NCBI GenBank assembly: GCA_030655075.1
Contig: JAURWE010000130.1
Span: 1-64,000 of the forward strand
Source: Pararhizobium sp.
GTDB lineage: Bacteria; Pseudomonadota; Alphaproteobacteria; Rhizobiales; Rhizobiaceae
Direction: 5' to 3'
DNA: 64,000 bases
The notes beneath the pieces are model-generated. The model was given only the letters and a program-made list of their open reading frames with translations. It was not told the origin of the DNA and did not search any database. Shown here piece after piece: positions 51,941-60,531 of this stretch. Made by a program: the position numbers and the translations under genes. Positions within the stretch are counted from its first letter, which is position 1. Each line of letters starts with the position of its first letter.

Positions 51941-54900
51941 TTAGTAGTCCTTGATTTCGAACGTTACCATCTGCACGCCACTGGCTCCGTTGTCGGCTTC
52001 CGCCTTCTTGGTGAGCGCGATGGCAAGTCCGCGGGTAACAGGCTGGTGCGACTTCTTGACGAGGTCGCGGGCCTGATCTGCGGTCATGCGGTAGTCACCC
52101 AGGCCACCTGCACGGCAGAAGGCCAGCATGGTTTCCGAAGCAGCCGGCGTGTCGAAGGTCAGCGTTCCGCTTCCGGGCTGCGGAATGACCCGCTTCTCGT
52201 TGGCGTTCAGCGTCGTGCTGCCGATGATCTGATCGGGGAACACTTCGACATTGCCGTTCTCTTCCACATAGAAGAGCTGCAGTTCGCAGGACTGGTTGCT
52301 GCTCAGCTCGAACGAGAGCTGATCGTTCACCTTCGCCGTGGTCGAGCCGACATGGATGGCCAGCTTGACCTTGCCGTCGTTCTTGGCGTCTTCCTGGCGG
52401 TATTCCGGCGTTGCTGCAACCTGCTGGGCGGCGTTGTAGACCGGCTTTGCCTCCGCTGCATACTCCGCCTTCTTTTCGGCAGGTGCTGCATCATAGGCTG
52501 CCTGGACATAGGCGGCACGATCCAGCGGACGCAGCTGCATCAGCGGCTCGAGCAGGTAGGCGTACTGTTCTTCCAGCTCGTTGCGCGGCACGGTACCGCC
52601 GGCTTCGAGAATGGTCGACCAGTCGATGGCGAGATGCAGCAGCTCACCAGGAGGGATACGCTTGACGGCTGCAGCGAACTCATCGGTCGTCATGTCGAAC
52701 TCGGCAGCCATGGCTTCGTAGTCGAGTTCGTCTTCATACTTGTCGGCGTAGTAAGTGACGAGTTCCGCACTGCCCGGCGCCATCATGCTTTCAGCACCAC
52801 CATCCGGTGTCGGCTGCGTAACGCCGAGCTGCTTCAGCGCATCCACGAAGTGCTCGCGGTCCTTTTTATAGGTTTCGTCGAGCTCTTCCTGCGGCACGTA
52901 CATGCTCAAGAGAACGTCCTGCTGGTCCTTGCTGAACAGCACCGAGGTCTCGATGAACTCGCGCAGCTGGTCGCGCTTCGACAGGATGCCGTTTGCATGG
53001 CAATCGAAGCAGGACCGGGCGTTGATGACCTCGACACCCTTGCCGATCGGACGCTTGCGGAAGGAGACGATAGCGGTCGGGCCGACATCGAGCTGCTTGC
53101 CCTCGGCGGTCGACAGGTAATAGCCCTGCAGGCCGTTCGGGAGCGAGAAGATCATCTCGCCACCGTCATGCTCGAACGGTGTCAGATGGGCATCGAGCGG
53201 AGCGATTTCCTTCGGTCCATGCGGGAAGCGCTGCAGCACCTGCTTGCCGACGTCACCGCCGAAGTCATAGGACTTCCAGTAATAGCCGCCGAATGGCATG
53301 TCATGGCGCTCGAGCATGCGATTGTGGTCGGACACCCCGGACGAACCATCGGTGAAGGCAGCGCGGATCACCCTGCGGTCACGGATGTTCTTGTCGACAT
53401 CGACCTTGAAGCGTTCTTCCAGGATCTTGATGTCGGTCGGCAGTTTCATCAGCGTGTTGTAGAACTTCGGCTTTGCAGCGTTGCTCATGAACCAGTCGAT
53501 GCGCATGATCGGCAGCAGCGTCTTTGTCTGATAGGCCAAGGCTGCCAGTGTCGGATCGCTCTGCGGATCGACACCGTAGAAATACTCGCTGATCAGGAAG
53601 TTGTAGTCGTCTTCGGTCCATTCGAGATCGCGCAGGTCGATCCGCACGAGCATGCCGTTTGTGCCTTCGACTTCGTCCGGAATGACCAGCTTGGGGCCGT
53701 AGGACAGCGAGTTGAGAAGCTTTTTGAAGCCACCGGACAACACAGCCATGCGCTTCTGGAAAGCCTCGTCGTCCTCGCAGCTCATCATGCCATTGTACTG
53801 GTTGCGGTAAGAGAAGTAGCGGACATAGGGCCGGTCGCGTTCTTCGACCTGCGATACGTCCTTGAGGGCTGCTTCCAGATTCTGGGCATAGTTCGCCATC
53901 GGGCGGCCGCGTTCCGGCTTCGCTGTCACCGCAGCCGCTTCGACCTTCTCGGCACTGAGCGAGTTGATCCAGTCCTCGAGGCTCTTGACCTCTTCGGCCG
54001 ACGGACGTTTGCCGAGTGGCATGCGGCCGCTGGTGACCGAGGTGAACAGGCGCGACTTGGCGGCATCGCCTGGCGTCACGAAAGCAGCATTGTTGGAAAT
54101 GGACGACAGATCGCCGGCCGGATAGGAACCTTGCGCACTTTCGCCCGGACCATGGCAGTTGCGGCAATACTTGCCGATGAAGGCGTCGGCCTGTTGTGCC
54201 AGTCCGGCATTGTCGCCGCCCGTAATGGCCGCTTCCGGCGTTGCTTCCTTGCAGGCCGATGCCTTGTCGTCGACGACAACCGTCTTGTCGACAGGCTTGA
54301 TTTCGCGGTCCGCCAGATAGGCGTACATGGCGTTGCGGTCTTCCTCCGTCAGGATCTTCAGGCCGCGGGAAAAGCGGGCCATGACCGGATCGGCGATCGG
54401 CGAACCCGACAGCTTCTTGCCTTCTTCGATAAAGCCGGCCGTGAAGGTTTCTGCCGAAACACCGGACATCTTCGCCTTGGTGATGTCAGGGGCGACAGCA
54501 CCCGTCAGACCTTTCTCGCCCTCATAGGCGCGATCAGTGTCGAGACCGTAGGTCGTGGTGCGCGGCGTGTGGCAGTCGCCGCAACCGCCGACGTTTTCAA
54601 CCAGATAGCGGCCGCGCTCGACCTGGCTGTCGCCGACCGGCTGATAGGCCGGAACGGTGAAATTGTTGCGCTTCCACCAGCTGATCGTCGTCTGGCGGCT
54701 GAACGGGAAGGAAATCTCGTTTTCCTTGTTCGTCGCGTCGGACTGCGGCAGCGTGTCGATATAGGCCTTGATGTCCAGCACATCCTCCGGCTTCATGCCG
54801 CCGTAGGACGTGTAGGGCATGACAGGGTAGAGATTGTTGCCCTCTTTATCGAGGCCGTTCATCACGGCGTTGAGGAACTGCGCGTTGGTCCAGCCGCCGA

Positions 54901-55216
54901 TGCCGTTCGTATGGGGCGAGATGTTCGGCGCGAAAAACTTGCCGATCGCCGTTTCCATCTCCATGCCGCCCGAGAGCAGCTCGACATTGTCGCCGGCGCC
55001 ATGGCAGGCACCGCAGCCCGAAGCATTGAACATGTATTTGCCGTTCTCGACATTCGCCTTGTACGTGCCGTAGGCATCGTCGGCGAAGGTCTCGCGGGCA
55101 GACGCGACATCCGGACATTGGGTCACGGCCAAAAGCGCCACCATCGCGATTGCCGCATGGGACACCAGAAACTGCCTCTTCAAAAACGCTTTAGACAATG
55201 CCTTGAACATGCCCAT
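51941..55216 (-). CDS. Exported tetrahaem c-type cytochrome with DUF4384-like C-terminus
   Basis: A 1091-residue protein. The signal peptide ends near VASA (residue 40). Four CXXCH haem sites: CGACH (68-72), CGDCH (212-216), CRNCH (351-355) and CFDCH (736-740). The first two are in a dihaem cytochrome c region as in alcohol-dehydrogenase-type electron carriers. Between about 440 and 735 there is a long domain containing FEHDGGEMIFSLPNGLQGYYL. The last 130 residues (about 960-1091) are DUF4384-like. ATG 55216 has AGGAGAA 7 bases upstream, so the much longer open frame above it is ignored. The likely role is periplasmic electron transfer from the adjacent flavocytochrome. Confidence 0.85.
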   Translation of the reverse strand: MGMFKALSKAFLKRQFLVSHAAIAMVALLAVTQCPDVASARETFADDAYGTYKANVENGKYMFNASGCGACHGAGDNVELLSGGMEMETAIGKFFAPNISPHTNGIGGWTNAQFLNAVMNGLDKEGNNLYPVMPYTSYGGMKPEDVLDIKAYIDTLPQSDATNKENEISFPFSRQTTISWWKRNNFTVPAYQPVGDSQVERGRYLVENVGGCGDCHTPRTTTYGLDTDRAYEGEKGLTGAVAPDITKAKMSGVSAETFTAGFIEEGKKLSGSPIADPVMARFSRGLKILTEEDRNAMYAYLADREIKPVDKTVVVDDKASACKEATPEAAITGGDNAGLAQQADAFIGKYCRNCHGPGESAQGSYPAGDLSSISNNAAFVTPGDAAKSRLFTSVTSGRMPLGKRPSAEEVKSLEDWINSLSAEKVEAAAVTAKPERGRPMANYAQNLEAALKDVSQVEERDRPYVRYFSYRNQYNGMMSCEDDEAFQKRMAVLSGGFKKLLNSLSYGPKLVIPDEVEGTNGMLVRIDLRDLEWTEDDYNFLISEYFYGVDPQSDPTLAALAYQTKTLLPIMRIDWFMSNAAKPKFYNTLMKLPTDIKILEERFKVDVDKNIRDRRVIRAAFTDGSSGVSDHNRMLERHDMPFGGYYWKSYDFGGDVGKQVLQRFPHGPKEIAPLDAHLTPFEHDGGEMIFSLPNGLQGYYLSTAEGKQLDVGPTAIVSFRKRPIGKGVEVINARSCFDCHANGILSKRDQLREFIETSVLFSKDQQDVLLSMYVPQEELDETYKKDREHFVDALKQLGVTQPTPDGGAESMMAPGSAELVTYYADKYEDELDYEAMAAEFDMTTDEFAAAVKRIPPGELLHLAIDWSTILEAGGTVPRNELEEQYAYLLEPLMQLRPLDRAAYVQAAYDAAPAEKKAEYAAEAKPVYNAAQQVAATPEYRQEDAKNDGKVKLAIHVGSTTAKVNDQLSFELSSNQSCELQLFYVEENGNVEVFPDQIIGSTTLNANEKRVIPQPGSGTLTFDTPAASETMLAFCRAGGLGDYRMTADQARDLVKKSHQPVTRGLAIALTKKAEADNGASGVQMVTFEIKDY

Positions 55217-55265
55217 GGCCGTTCTCCTGTTTTCTTCCGTAACCATTCCGACAGAATGCACGATT

Positions 55266-56603
55266 TTACCGAAATTCGAACTGCTCGAACTCAACCCTTT
55301 TGGGTTTCTTTCCGAGGCCCGAGAGACCTTTTTCAATTGCTTTGCGTAATGGGGGCGGTCCACAGAACCAAAGATCCGCCCCTTCTGGATTGACAGCGCT
55401 GCCGGCGACGAGTTTTTCGGCGTCGAAACGCCCCTCGATGGCTGAGTCGTGCAGCTTGAAACTGAAATTTGCGAGTTTTTCAGCTTGAGCCTCGAACGTC
55501 TCAAGGCCGATGGCCTCAGCACGCTCGCGTACGCAATAGAACAGCTGGATATCCTGGCCTTCGTCGCCTTTGAGGCGCCCGGCCATTGCAAGGAACGGCG
55601 TGATGCCGATGCCGCCGGCCAGCCAGATCTGCTTCTTGCCGCCGCGCTTGTGGTTGAAGTGGCCGTAGCCGCCTTCGAGCTTCAACGCGTCGCCGACGGC
55701 AATGCCTTCGCGCAGCGCTGCCGTGTAGTCGCCAAGCGGCTTGATGGCAAAACGAACCGTGCCGTCTTCGTCGATGCCGGCGATCGTGAACGGATGTGGC
55801 TCGCGCAACCCGCTTTTCTCGACGCGGAAAAAGCCAAATTGCCCCGGAAGGGCCCGAAGCTTGCGGCTGACCGGCTTGGCCGTGATGATCGTCGCCCCAT
55901 GGTGCTTTTCAACGTCGGACACGGCATAGCGCCGCGTTTTCAACCAGGGGAACACCTGCGTGTAGATGTAGCTCACAATGCCGATCAGGGCGAAGATGTT
56001 GAGATAGCCGGCCAAAAGCGCGGTGCCGTCATAGGGGCGCTTGATGAACATCTGGTGGAAGGCGACCATGACAAAGAGCAGGCCGATCAGCCGGTGCGTC
56101 CAGCGCCAGATGTGATAGGGAAACTCGATCTTTGTGCGCGGAACGATCTTGACGATCGACAGGACCAGCAGCACGACGAAGCCGTAGAAAGAATATTCGC
56201 CGGCATCGGCCGCCAGCTTGTTCAGCCCGCTGGTCAGCGCCAGCCCCTTGAAGTCGGGGGTGATGAAATAATGCACGAGGATAAGACAGAGCACCAGAAT
56301 ACCGACCTTGCGGTGAACCTGGTAGATCCGGTCGAGCCCGCCGAACAGCCGCTCGACGAAGGGTGGGCGCGTGGCCATGAACTGGGCGATGCCCATGCCG
56401 ACAAAAGCCATCGACGACGCCATCAGCGAAAACGTCGTTGCCGCATTGGTGTGGCTGACCGCAGGAACTGCAAGCAGCCCGGCCATTGCGATCAGTCCAT
56501 AAACAAGAACAGCACCAGTGCTCAATTTCAACTCCCAGCAGTCCGGCTTTTTGCCGATTTCCCCAACGGAGAGACTGGCAAGCCCCATTCCGTTCGTCAA
56601 CAT
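55266..56603 (-). CDS. NOX/ferric-reductase-like membrane flavocytochrome
   Basis: A 445-residue protein. The N-terminal ferric-reductase-like domain has about six helices with candidate haem histidines in HRKVGILVLCLILVHYF and HIWRWTHRLIGLLFVMVAFHQMF. The C-terminal half is cytoplasmic: an FAD site EPHPFTIAG, a pyridine-nucleotide site LAGGIGITPFLAMAG, and the terminal DLWFCGPPPL. This order is shared by eukaryotic NADPH oxidases, ferric reductases and bacterial NOX-like enzymes. It would pass NAD(P)H electrons to periplasmic acceptors: oxygen, ferric iron or the neighbouring cytochrome. First gene of the leftward operon; AGGA precedes ATG 56603. Confidence 0.85.
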   Translation of the reverse strand: MLTNGMGLASLSVGEIGKKPDCWELKLSTGAVLVYGLIAMAGLLAVPAVSHTNAATTFSLMASSMAFVGMGIAQFMATRPPFVERLFGGLDRIYQVHRKVGILVLCLILVHYFITPDFKGLALTSGLNKLAADAGEYSFYGFVVLLVLSIVKIVPRTKIEFPYHIWRWTHRLIGLLFVMVAFHQMFIKRPYDGTALLAGYLNIFALIGIVSYIYTQVFPWLKTRRYAVSDVEKHHGATIITAKPVSRKLRALPGQFGFFRVEKSGLREPHPFTIAGIDEDGTVRFAIKPLGDYTAALREGIAVGDALKLEGGYGHFNHKRGGKKQIWLAGGIGITPFLAMAGRLKGDEGQDIQLFYCVRERAEAIGLETFEAQAEKLANFSFKLHDSAIEGRFDAEKLVAGSAVNPEGADLWFCGPPPLRKAIEKGLSGLGKKPKRVEFEQFEFR

Positions 56604-56738
56604 GTATTGTCCTGAAGACGCGCCGCCGCGTCACTTTATTCAGATTGCTCGAATCGGGGCACTTGGACTCACCCTCCGTTGGTCACCATTCTTGAAAATC
56701 ATGCTCGAAATCCACGACGGATGATTGAAGGAACCCTT

Positions 56739-56750
56739 CTGACACGTCAG
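56739..56750. promoter_or_regulatory. Inverted repeat in the divergent promoter region
   Basis: CTGACACGTCAG: perfect half-sites CTGAC and GTCAG around AC. It is the only clear palindrome in the 194-base gap between the two divergent operons. It could be an operator shared by both. Function is not shown. Confidence 0.3.
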
Positions 56751-56797
56751 TGATTCATGATAGTTTCTTTGACAGAGCTACGGTGAGGGCCGGGGAT

Positions 56798-58138
56798 ATG
56801 AAACGACTAGTTTTGGTACTATCGATAATTGCGGGGTTTCTCGGCGCTTCGGCGGCTGAGGCGGCCAAGAATGTGGCGCTGGTCATCGGCAACAACGCCT
56901 ATCAGGGCATCACGCCGCTGAAAAAAGCCGTCAACGACGCCGACGCCATTGCCACGACGCTGAAGACCATCGGCTTCGATGTCGATCTCGGTGAAAACCT
57001 CACCCGGCGCGAGACCAATGCCAAGTTCACGTCCTTCATCGCGCGAATCGAACCGGGCGACACGGCGTTCTTCTTTTTCTCGGGCCATGGCGTGGCGCTG
57101 GAAGGCCGCAACATGCTCCTGTCGGTCGATGTGCCCGCCGCCCAGAACGCCGACATGATCCGCGACGAGGCCCATGTGGTCGATGAACTCATCCGGCGCG
57201 TCAATGAAAAGGGCGCGGCCGTGTCCTTCTTCGTTCTCGACGCCTGCCGCAACAATCCGTTCGGCACCAGCGGCGGAAAAAGCATCGGAACGGGCAAGGG
57301 CCTGCAGGTCGTCGCACCGCCGAGCGGCTCCTTCGTGCTGATGGCCGCCGGTGCCGGCCAGGAGGCGCTCGACCGCCTTTCGGAAACCGACGCCGAGCCG
57401 ACCTCGGTCTTCACCCGCTATCTGGTGCCGCTGCTGGCAACCCCGGGCATGAGCCATATTGCGCTTGCCAAGCGCGTCCAGCGCGAGGTCGCCGACACAG
57501 CCGCCAAGATCGGACACGCCCAGCAGCCGGCCTTCTACGACGAGATCAAGGGCGAGATCTATCTGGTGCCGGCCGGCACCGCATCGACCGAACAGACGCC
57601 CGTCGAGGTCGCCAAGCTGCCCGACGAGCAGGTGACGCGCGAGACCAAGGCGCTAGAGGTCGATCCGGCGCTGACCGAATGGAACGCCGTCAAGGACACA
57701 GACAGCCCCGCCATCCTGAAATCCTTCATCGGCAAATACAAAGGCAGCAGCTATGCCGACTACGCCTCGGCCCGTCTCGACGAACTGAACGCCGAGCGCA
57801 CGAAGGCGGAAGAAAAGGCCGAGCCCGTCCTGAAGCAGCGCGAAGTGGCAAAACTGGATCCGGAACCGGCCTTTGAAGAACCTGCCCCCGCTGCCGGCGG
57901 CTGGTTCGTCATCGTCGGCTCCTATCCCCATGCCGACCGGGCCAAGGCCAGAAGCCGCGCCAACCTGATGGCCAACAAAGGCTTCAACGCCCAGATCATC
58001 GACACGGACGAATACAGCAGCCTGCGCGACGGCCTTTATTCGGTCGTCATGGGCCCGTACAAAAAGAGCACTGCCCAGAAACAGCTGTCCCGCGTCAAAC
58101 GCCAGATCGGCGACGCCTATATCAAGGAAGCCCGCTGA
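56798..58138 (+). CDS. Exported caspase-like protease with SPOR domain
   Basis: A 446-residue protein. Signal peptide (MKRLVLVLSIIAGFLGASAA), then a C14 caspase fold: NVALVIGNNAYQGITPLKKAVNDA, catalytic His97 in FFFFSGHGVAL, and catalytic Cys150 in FVLDACRNNPF. The C-terminal 80 residues (about 367-446) are a SPOR domain (GGWFVIVGSYPHADRAKARSRA..., ...GLYSVVMGPYKKS), which binds glycan strands lacking stem peptides at the septum. ATG 56798 follows GAGGG by 8 bases. The stop overlaps the amidase start (TGATG). It is clearly distinct from the two leftward caspase-like proteins. Confidence 0.88.
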   Translation: MKRLVLVLSIIAGFLGASAAEAAKNVALVIGNNAYQGITPLKKAVNDADAIATTLKTIGFDVDLGENLTRRETNAKFTSFIARIEPGDTAFFFFSGHGVALEGRNMLLSVDVPAAQNADMIRDEAHVVDELIRRVNEKGAAVSFFVLDACRNNPFGTSGGKSIGTGKGLQVVAPPSGSFVLMAAGAGQEALDRLSETDAEPTSVFTRYLVPLLATPGMSHIALAKRVQREVADTAAKIGHAQQPAFYDEIKGEIYLVPAGTASTEQTPVEVAKLPDEQVTRETKALEVDPALTEWNAVKDTDSPAILKSFIGKYKGSSYADYASARLDELNAERTKAEEKAEPVLKQREVAKLDPEPAFEEPAPAAGGWFVIVGSYPHADRAKARSRANLMANKGFNAQIIDTDEYSSLRDGLYSVVMGPYKKSTAQKQLSRVKRQIGDAYIKEAR

Positions 58139-58737
58139 TGTTTGGTGGACGCAATCGTCTGGTTCGGGCTGTTATCGCAGCCTCTCTGGCCGCCGCCATG
58201 GCGGTTCCCGCCTCGGCCGCCGGTATCATCAGCCGGGCCGAATGGGGTGCACACAAGCCGGTCCTGCCGATGACGAAGCAAGTGCCGGACCGGATCACCA
58301 TCCATCACACCGCCGTTCGCTCGAAACACGGGTTGTCGATCGTCAAGAAGCTGCAGGGCCTGCAGAATTTCTCGCAAAGCGACGCAAAACTCGCCGACGG
58401 CCGCCGCAAGAAACAATGGGCTGATGTGCCCTACCATTTCTACATTTCCGAGGACGGCAAGATCGCCGAGGGACGCCCGGCGGACTTCGTCGGCGACACC
58501 AACACGGCCTACGATCCGGCCGGTCACCTGAGCATCGTCGTCGAAGGCAACTTCCAGAAGGAACAGCCGACCGAAGCCGAACTGGCGTCGCTCGCTTCGC
58601 TGACGGCAACGCTGGCAAAGAAGTATGGCATCGGCCGCGACCGGATCGGCGTGCACAAGGACTTTGCCCAGACCGAATGCCCGGGCAAGAACCTGGAGCC
58701 CTATATCCAGATGATCATTGCCGCCCTGCCGCAATGA
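58138..58737 (+). CDS. N-acetylmuramoyl-L-alanine amidase (amidase_2/PGRP type)
   Basis: A 199-residue exported amidase: signal peptide ending ASA, PGRP-like domain with RAEWGAHKP, the zinc histidine pair ITIHHTAV (56-57), PYHFYISEDGKIAEGRPADFVGDTN, and HKDFAQTECPG near the C-terminus (His and Cys zinc ligands). It should cleave between muramic acid and the stem peptide, leaving naked glycan. Its start overlaps the caspase-SPOR stop by one base, and its stop overlaps vanX by four. Confidence 0.92.
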   Translation: MFGGRNRLVRAVIAASLAAAMAVPASAAGIISRAEWGAHKPVLPMTKQVPDRITIHHTAVRSKHGLSIVKKLQGLQNFSQSDAKLADGRRKKQWADVPYHFYISEDGKIAEGRPADFVGDTNTAYDPAGHLSIVVEGNFQKEQPTEAELASLASLTATLAKKYGIGRDRIGVHKDFAQTECPGKNLEPYIQMIIAALPQ

Positions 58738-59504
58738 CGGGCGGGATCAAACGCATCGTGCTGGCGATGAGCCTTGCCGCAGCAATCGCGGCGACAGCCA
58801 CCGCAGCCGAACCGACGAAGCTGCCGGAAGGCTTCGTCTACCTGCGCCAGCTTGACCCCTCGATCCCCCAGGACATCCGCTATTTCGGCAGCCACAATTT
58901 TCTGGGCCGCCGGGTGGCGGGATATGACGCTGCCGAATGCATCCTTACCCGCAAGGCTGCCATCGCCTTGCAGAAAATCCAGCGGCGCCTGAAGCCGCGC
59001 GGCCTGTCGCTCAAAGTCTACGATTGCTACCGGCCCGCCCAGGCCGTTGCCGATTTCGCCCGCTGGGCATCCCGGCCGGGCGATGAAGCCGGCAAGACGG
59101 AATTCTATCCCACGCTGGACAAGAGCCACCTGTTTGCGCTCGGCTATATCGCCAAACGCTCCGGCCATTCGCGCGGCTCATCGGTAGATCTGACAATCGT
59201 GCCCCTGCCCGCACGGGCCGACCCCGCTTCCACACCGGAAAAGGCCTGCCATCTTCCCGCCGGCGAACGGTACGCCGACAACAGCCTGGATTTCGGCACG
59301 GGCTACGATTGTTTCCACGACCGCAGCCACACGCAGGCAACAAGGATCGGCAGAGAGGCGCAGCGCAACCGCGCCCTTCTCGTCGCTGAAATGGCCAACA
59401 ACGGCTTCGTCAACTACAAGCGCGAATGGTGGCACTTTTCGCTGAAGGACGAACCCTTCCCGAAGACCCACTTCGACTTTCCCATCTCCGCACCGGCCGA
59501 CTGA
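58734..59504 (+). CDS. D-alanyl-D-alanine dipeptidase (VanX/DdpX family)
   Basis: A 256-residue zinc dipeptidase with a signal peptide (AMSLAAAIAATATA). M15D signature: SGHSRGSSVDLTIV (zinc His and Asp), and EWWHFSL near the C-terminus. Family members split D-Ala-D-Ala; VanX-type enzymes occur in vancomycin resistance and in recycling or programmed wall changes, with no vanHA genes here. ATG 58734 overlaps the amidase stop as ATGA. A terminator follows. Confidence 0.9.
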   Translation: MTGGIKRIVLAMSLAAAIAATATAAEPTKLPEGFVYLRQLDPSIPQDIRYFGSHNFLGRRVAGYDAAECILTRKAAIALQKIQRRLKPRGLSLKVYDCYRPAQAVADFARWASRPGDEAGKTEFYPTLDKSHLFALGYIAKRSGHSRGSSVDLTIVPLPARADPASTPEKACHLPAGERYADNSLDFGTGYDCFHDRSHTQATRIGREAQRNRALLVAEMANNGFVNYKREWWHFSLKDEPFPKTHFDFPISAPAD

Positions 59505-59516
59505 GTGTGGCGAAAC

Positions 59517-59546
59517 GAAAAAGGCGGCCGCAACGGACCGCCTTTC
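59517..59546. terminator. Terminator shared by vanX-like gene and fpr
   Basis: An 8-bp stem AAAGGCGG (59520-59527) / CCGCCTTT (59538-59545) with a 10-base loop. The longer A/T-run (TTTTT on the minus strand) favours termination of fpr, but it serves both convergent genes. Confidence 0.75.
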
Positions 59547-59569
59547 GGAACACACAGGTAAATATCCGA

Positions 59570-60385
59570 TCAGCCGACGAAGGCACGCTCGATGACGAAC
59601 TCGCTCGGCTTGTTGTTTGAGCCCTCGGTCAGACCGGCGGCCTCCAGGATTTCCTTGGTTTCCTTCAGCATCTCGGTCGAGCCGCAGATCATGCCGCGGT
59701 CAATGGCCGGATCGAAGGCCGGCAGGCCGAGATCTGAAAACATCTTGCCCTCGCGCATCAGGTTGGTGATGCGGCCTTTGAACGGATAGTCCTCACGGGT
59801 CACCGTCGCGTAGTGGCGCAGCTTGTCGCCCACCAGCTCGGCCAGGAATTCGTGGTTGCGGATTTCCTCGATCAGATCGAACCCGTATTTCAGCTCGGCC
59901 ACGTCGCGCGTCGTGTGTGTCAGGATCACCTCGTCGAACTTCTCGTAGGTTTCCGGATCGCGGATGAGGCTGGCGAAGGGCGCTATGCCGGTGCCGGTCG
60001 AAAACATATAGAGCCGCTTGCCGGGGGTCAGCGCGTCGAGCACCAGAGTGCCCGTTGGCTTTTTGCGCAGCAAAACCTGATCGCCGGGCTGGATGGCCTG
60101 CAGGTGCGATGTCAGTGGGCCGTCCTGAACCTTGATCGAAAAGAATTCAAGCTCTTCGTCCCAGGCCGGGCTGGCAATCGAATAGGCGCGATAGATCGGT
60201 TTGCCGTCCACCATCAGGCCGATCATGGCAAACTCGCCCGAGCGGAAGCGGAACTCGGCCGGACGCGTCATGCGGAAGCTGAACAGCCGGTCCGTATAAT
60301 GGGTGACCTTCGTCACCGTTTCGGCAAACACGCCGGCGGGCACGGCTGCAGCAGCAAATTCTTCGACCTTGGCAGGAGCATTCAT
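59570..60385 (-). CDS. fpr: Ferredoxin-NADP+ reductase
   Basis: A 271-residue flavoprotein transferring electrons between NADPH and ferredoxin or flavodoxin. FAD motif YRAYSIASPAWD, nucleotide site MFSTGTGIAPFASLI, and the C-terminal GMICGSTEMLKETKEILEAAG; it ends in EFVIERAFVG, as in the bacterial subclass I enzymes. It lies next to the sulfite-reductase operon, for which it may supply electrons. A consensus -10 lies upstream. Confidence 0.94.
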   Translation of the reverse strand: MNAPAKVEEFAAAAVPAGVFAETVTKVTHYTDRLFSFRMTRPAEFRFRSGEFAMIGLMVDGKPIYRAYSIASPAWDEELEFFSIKVQDGPLTSHLQAIQPGDQVLLRKKPTGTLVLDALTPGKRLYMFSTGTGIAPFASLIRDPETYEKFDEVILTHTTRDVAELKYGFDLIEEIRNHEFLAELVGDKLRHYATVTREDYPFKGRITNLMREGKMFSDLGLPAFDPAIDRGMICGSTEMLKETKEILEAAGLTEGSNNKPSEFVIERAFVG

Positions 60386-60474
60386 CGTGGTCTTCGTCCT
60401 GTAATGGTGGGCACGGGTATCATCTTTGCGCGGAGTAGTTCACAGGCGCACAAAAGGAAAGAAATTCTGTGCCA

Positions 60475-60480
60475 ATTATA
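60475..60480 (-). promoter_or_regulatory. -10 element of fpr
   Basis: On the minus strand TATAAT occurs about 90 bases upstream of fpr. Just upstream is a palindrome CCTGTTTGCAGG (60483-60494), which falls in the -10/-35 spacer and might be a regulator site. The -35 box is not clear. Confidence 0.4.
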
Positions 60481-60531
60481 CGCCTGTTTGCAGGAAATTG
60501 CCTTGCTTCAGACTGTCGCGGGCCCGATTGC

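Noticed and set aside
52046..55393. Open frame of 1115 codons on the plus strand opposite the tetrahaem cytochrome gene
   Set aside because: Antisense to a protein with four CXXCH motifs, a signal peptide and a good ribosome-binding site. The antisense product is His/Arg/Asp-rich with no motif.
58734..59504. Vancomycin-resistance operon
   Set aside because: A VanX-like dipeptidase alone does not make resistance; vanH, vanA-type ligase and vanRS are absent, and the gene is coupled to an amidase and a caspase.
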